A DNA stretch of 44,590 nucleotides from Erysipelotrichaceae bacterium (GTDB lineage: Bacteria > Bacillota_I > Bacilli_A > Erysipelotrichales > Erysipelotrichaceae): contig JAJOHZ010000004.1 in the NCBI GenBank assembly GCA_021209625.1, positions 1 to 44,590 on the forward strand, written 5' to 3'. This document shows, piece by piece, positions 43,758-44,590 of the stretch. A program made the translations under genes and the position numbers. The notes under the pieces were generated by a model. That model was not told the origin of the DNA. It searched no databases and worked only from the letters and a program-made list of their open reading frames with translations. The first letter of the stretch is position 1, and every line of letters starts with the position of its first letter.

Positions 43758-44590
43758 ATGGATCAAATTCATCAACTTAAAGATCATAAAATTAGCGCAC
43801 TGATTTGGCGTTTCTCCATTCCCGCAATGGTAGGGATGATCATCAATGCTCTCTACAATATCGTCGATCGCATCTACATTGGTAATGCACCAGATTTAGG
43901 TGCCAATGGATTGGCTGCTTTAACCATTGCTTTCCCAATTATGCTTATTGTCTTAGCCGTAGGGGTTTTGTTTGGAATTGGTGGAGCAACCTTATTTTCC
44001 ATTCGTTTAGGTCAAAACAAACCCAACGATGCGAAAGATGCTTTAGCAACCTCATTTTTCCTTGTGGTGGTTGTAGGACTGATTATCTCTGTTTTAGGAC
44101 TCGTGTTTCTGGATGATATACTTTTAATCTTTGGTGCCTCTGAAGTGATTTTACCTTTTGCGAAAGACTACATGGGAATTATCTTTTTTGGAACAACCTT
44201 TCAAATGATTGCTTTAGCCATGAATAACTTTATTCGTGCTGATGGACGTCCAAAAATGGCCATGATGACCATGCTTTTAGGAGCAGTAACCAACATTATC
44301 TTGGATCCTATTTTCATTTTTGGTTTCAATATGGGGATTGCGGGAGCGGCGTATGCCACCATCATTGCCCAAGCCATTTCAGCATTATGGGTAGCTTCTT
44401 ACTTCCTTCATGGTAAAGCCAATATTCCTTTAAAACTTAAAGAAATCAAACCTCATCCCCTCATTATTCCAACCATTTTGAGTTTAGGTTTACCTGGCTT
44501 TAGTTTACAATTGGCTGCGAGTGTGTTGAATGCTTTCATCAACCGTACTTTGTTTGCGTATGGTGGCGATATTGCGGTTTCTGGCATGGG
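43758..44590 (+). CDS. MATE-family multidrug exporter, cut by window end
   Basis: Not in the ORF track because it runs off the right edge. ATG 43758 (weak AAGGCAGG upstream) opens 277 codons: MDQIHQLKDHKISALIWRFS, then IPAMVGMIINALYNIVDRIYIGNAPDLGANGLAALTIAFP and GGATLFSIRLGQNKPNDAKDAL, the N-terminal MATE signature. Later segments NNFIRADGRPKMAMMTMLLGAVTNIILDPIFIF and GIAGAAYATIIAQAIS are also typical. About seven TM helices are visible of the usual twelve. A drug or toxin antiporter next to the quinone-response pair, though a terminator separates them. Confidence 0.9.
   Translation, partial: MDQIHQLKDHKISALIWRFSIPAMVGMIINALYNIVDRIYIGNAPDLGANGLAALTIAFPIMLIVLAVGVLFGIGGATLFSIRLGQNKPNDAKDALATSFFLVVVVGLIISVLGLVFLDDILLIFGASEVILPFAKDYMGIIFFGTTFQMIALAMNNFIRADGRPKMAMMTMLLGAVTNIILDPIFIFGFNMGIAGAAYATIIAQAISALWVASYFLHGKANIPLKLKEIKPHPLIIPTILSLGLPGFSLQLAASVLNAFINRTLFAYGGDIAVSGM

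Overview
Most of this window (about 2.41 kb to the right edge) looks like a low-to-moderate-GC Bacillota (Firmicute) chromosome. The signs are AGGAGG-type ribosome binding sites, dense tandem genes with ATGA overlaps, many hairpin-plus-T-run terminators, cre-like sites, the GlpP antiterminator, an HPr-type glycerol kinase, a PTS-dependent dihydroxyacetone kinase and a Spo0A-family regulator. TGA is used as stop, so the code is standard. An Erysipelotrichia-like or related lineage would fit, but that placement is a guess.

The first ~2.41 kb is foreign in composition and content. It holds two minus-strand genes separated by an integron attC-like sequence, a non-coding stretch with inverted repeats, a tyrosine recombinase, and an IS91-type HUH transposase that breaks off mid-gene. 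At ~2413 it joins directly to a DUF438/hemerythrin-PAS gene that has lost its N-terminus. Two genes broken at one point suggests either an assembly chimera or a truncating recombination.

Left to right in the Bacillota part: DUF438-PAS and DUF454 genes; dhaK-dhaL (+); then minus-strand glycerol genes dhaM, glpK and two predicted glycerol-transporter subunits (Lin0367/Lin0368 type); a glycerol-3-phosphate oxidation operon (glpA-like, FAD oxidoreductase, DUF1667 protein) that ends with a Spo0A-like regulator; glpP with a second G3P-dehydrogenase-like gene; and mscL. Together these give glycerol uptake, phosphorylation, oxidation and PTS-driven dihydroxyacetone phosphorylation.

The 14.8-25.6 kb section is a carbamoyl-nitrogen island. 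It has two NCS2/AzgA-like permeases, a biuret-hydrolase-like cysteine amidohydrolase, a PucR regulator, and an operon of DUF2877, FdrA, DUF1116, carbamate kinase and a nucleoside diphosphate kinase. The first three of that operon are homologues of E. coli YlbF-FdrA-YlbE, the oxamate carbamoyltransferase system. No allantoinase or ureidoglycolate dehydrogenase is present. The set could be a compact route from an imported amide or ureide, via carbamoyl phosphate, to ATP.

The rest is catabolic and housekeeping: a MurNAc-6-P/MupG muropeptide-sugar operon with its own PTS; HTH-PfkB kinase and psuG (pseudouridine); a small DUF6054-like protein, an esterase and a DUF302 protein; a galactitol-type PTS with its PRD regulator; a PfpI protein; an arginase-family gene overlapping a MurE-like ligase; an mhqO-mhqR pair behind a perfect 22-bp palindrome; and a MATE exporter cut by the right edge.

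Six genes between 3.7 and 25 kb (dhaK, glpA-like, glpP, second G3P dehydrogenase, ndk, allH) contain apparent frameshifts, several at homopolymers; none was seen from 25.6 to 43.6 kb. They are annotated as single interrupted genes.
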